From Porticoccus sp. (lineage in GTDB: Bacteria; Pseudomonadota; Gammaproteobacteria; Pseudomonadales; Porticoccaceae): a DNA stretch of 7,573 nucleotides. Each line of letters starts with the position of its first letter. Within the stretch, counting starts at the first letter, position 1. The stretch spans positions 1 to 7,573 of the forward strand of contig JALQUJ010000038.1 in NCBI GenBank assembly GCA_023263825.1. Reading direction: 5' to 3'. A program made the position numbers and the translations under genes. The notes under the pieces were generated by a model. The model was not told where the DNA came from, ran no database searches, and saw only the letters and a program-made list of their open reading frames with translations. Positions 7,040 through 7,573 of this stretch are shown here, one piece after another.

Positions 7040-7452
7040 TATACCCGAGACTGTTTACGCCAGTGGCTTGTTACAAATCCCACCATTTCTTTTATAGCTT
7101 GATTAGCCTCTGGCAAATAAGGCGCCCACATATGGAAGTCATGCCACATGTCGTCCCATATTTTTAATGTGACATCGACACCCGCATTTTTAGCCTGTGC
7201 TGCCAGACGGGTGGAATCACTCAATAATATTTCATCGGTACCCACATGAATCAGTAGTGGCGGTAGCCCTGAAAAGTCAGCGTATAACGGCGAAATCAGT
7301 GGTGATTTGGGATCGTGGGGGGGGGCATTGTCGTGGGAAGAATGGCTGCCTAGGTAATGGGTATTTAATTTCAGGGACTCGTAAGAAATATAAGGATCTG
7401 ATTTTGCACAGGTTTTGATGCTTTCTCCGGTTAAAGCCAAGTCTGTCCAGGG
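7039..7452 (-). pseudogene. HSL-family alpha/beta hydrolase (esterase/lipase), C-terminal fragment
   Basis: On the minus strand the frame reads from PWTDLALTGES, a typical central motif of hormone-sensitive-lipase-type esterases (SPWTDL), to a natural-looking C-terminus. Further motifs are SPLYADFSGLPPLLIHVGTDEILLSDS, where the D of GTDE is the likely catalytic acid, and MWHDFHMW, where the first H is the likely catalytic histidine. The HGGG oxyanion motif and the GDSAGG nucleophile elbow, normally in the N-terminal half, are absent. The only start-like codon is a TTG at 7440 inside the homologous region, with no ribosome binding site. Upstream of the PWTD motif the sequence belongs to another gene (hexapeptide transferase) in a different frame. 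So this is about one third to one half of an esterase gene, without nucleophile, and should be inactive. A run of nine G (7317-7325) lies within it. Confidence 0.82.
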
Positions 7453-7573
7453 GGAACGTCCGTGGATACAACGCTCCCGCCGCCTATAACAGAGTTTTCG
7501 CCTATAATCACGTTTGGCAGTACTGTGACTCCTCCCCCTATTATGACGTTATCCCCTACTCTAGGAGAATTAA
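7431..7573 (-). pseudogene. Hexapeptide-repeat (left-handed beta-helix) acyltransferase, C-terminal fragment, 3' end replaced
   Basis: Read from the right edge on the minus strand, 46 codons give repeated six-residue units: RVGDNV-IIGGGV-TVLPNV-IIGENS-VIGGGS-VV. This is the left-handed beta-helix pattern of LbetaH transferases such as sugar O- and N-acetyltransferases and serine acetyltransferase. It continues STDVPPG, which family members usually follow with a short tail including a GNPA-like motif. Here the frame instead runs into QTWL and a TAA (7433-7431), because the esterase sequence starts at this point. The N-terminal part lies outside the window, so the substrate cannot be guessed. 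The 18-base periodicity of the DNA comes from these repeats. The loss of the normal C-terminus suggests a broken gene, although such enzymes tolerate C-terminal variation and a functional product is not excluded. Confidence 0.8.

Noticed and set aside
7470..7573. 18-base periodic sequence at the right end, looking like tandem repeats, an integron site or a CRISPR-like array.
   Set aside because: The period is explained by the six-residue repeats of a hexapeptide acyltransferase read on the minus strand.

Overview
The window reads as chromosome of a moderately AT-rich gammaproteobacterium. The protein sequences look most like the marine Cellvibrionales/Spongiibacteraceae-type relatives of Pseudomonas. 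This rests on remembered family resemblance and on gene order: a MoxR/DUF58/DUF4381 operon, an NAD-glutamate dehydrogenase relic, and rmf next to rlmKL, all of which lie in the same general neighbourhood in Pseudomonas. No search was run.

Left part (1-2109, minus strand): three genes joined by 4-base overlaps. They encode a MoxR AAA+ ATPase, a DUF58 protein, and the first 30 codons of a DUF4381 membrane protein that runs off the left edge. This is the start of a moxR/bat-type operon, thought to act in chaperone-like maturation of envelope or metal-dependent proteins. A plausible sigma70 promoter lies upstream of moxR.

Middle (2110-3383): a roughly 290-base intergenic stretch is followed by a decayed N-terminal relic of the large NAD-specific glutamate dehydrogenase. 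The relic has no start codon, an internal amber stop, an apparent internal deletion and a missing body. A strong hairpin terminator then precedes rmf (minus strand), the ribosome modulation factor that dimerises ribosomes in stationary phase.

Centre right (3384-6190): rlmKL is transcribed divergently from rmf and encodes the two-domain 23S rRNA methyltransferase (m2G2445 and m7G2069). A small glutaredoxin-like (DUF836-type) protein follows on the same strand. The rmf/rlmKL pair is a ribosome-centred block.

Right end (6191-7573): an area of broken genes. A SulP-family anion transporter stops after 186 residues. About 162 bases bounded by perfect 11-bp inverted repeats follow directly. On the minus strand comes the C-terminal part of an HSL-family alpha/beta hydrolase, without its nucleophile region. 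It is joined out of frame, at a C-rich motif that both families would encode, to the C-terminal coil region of a hexapeptide-repeat acyltransferase entering from the right edge. The best candidates for something unusual are this chimeric junction and the inverted-repeat element between the two converging truncated genes. I see no convincing new multi-gene system, CRISPR array, tRNA or rRNA.
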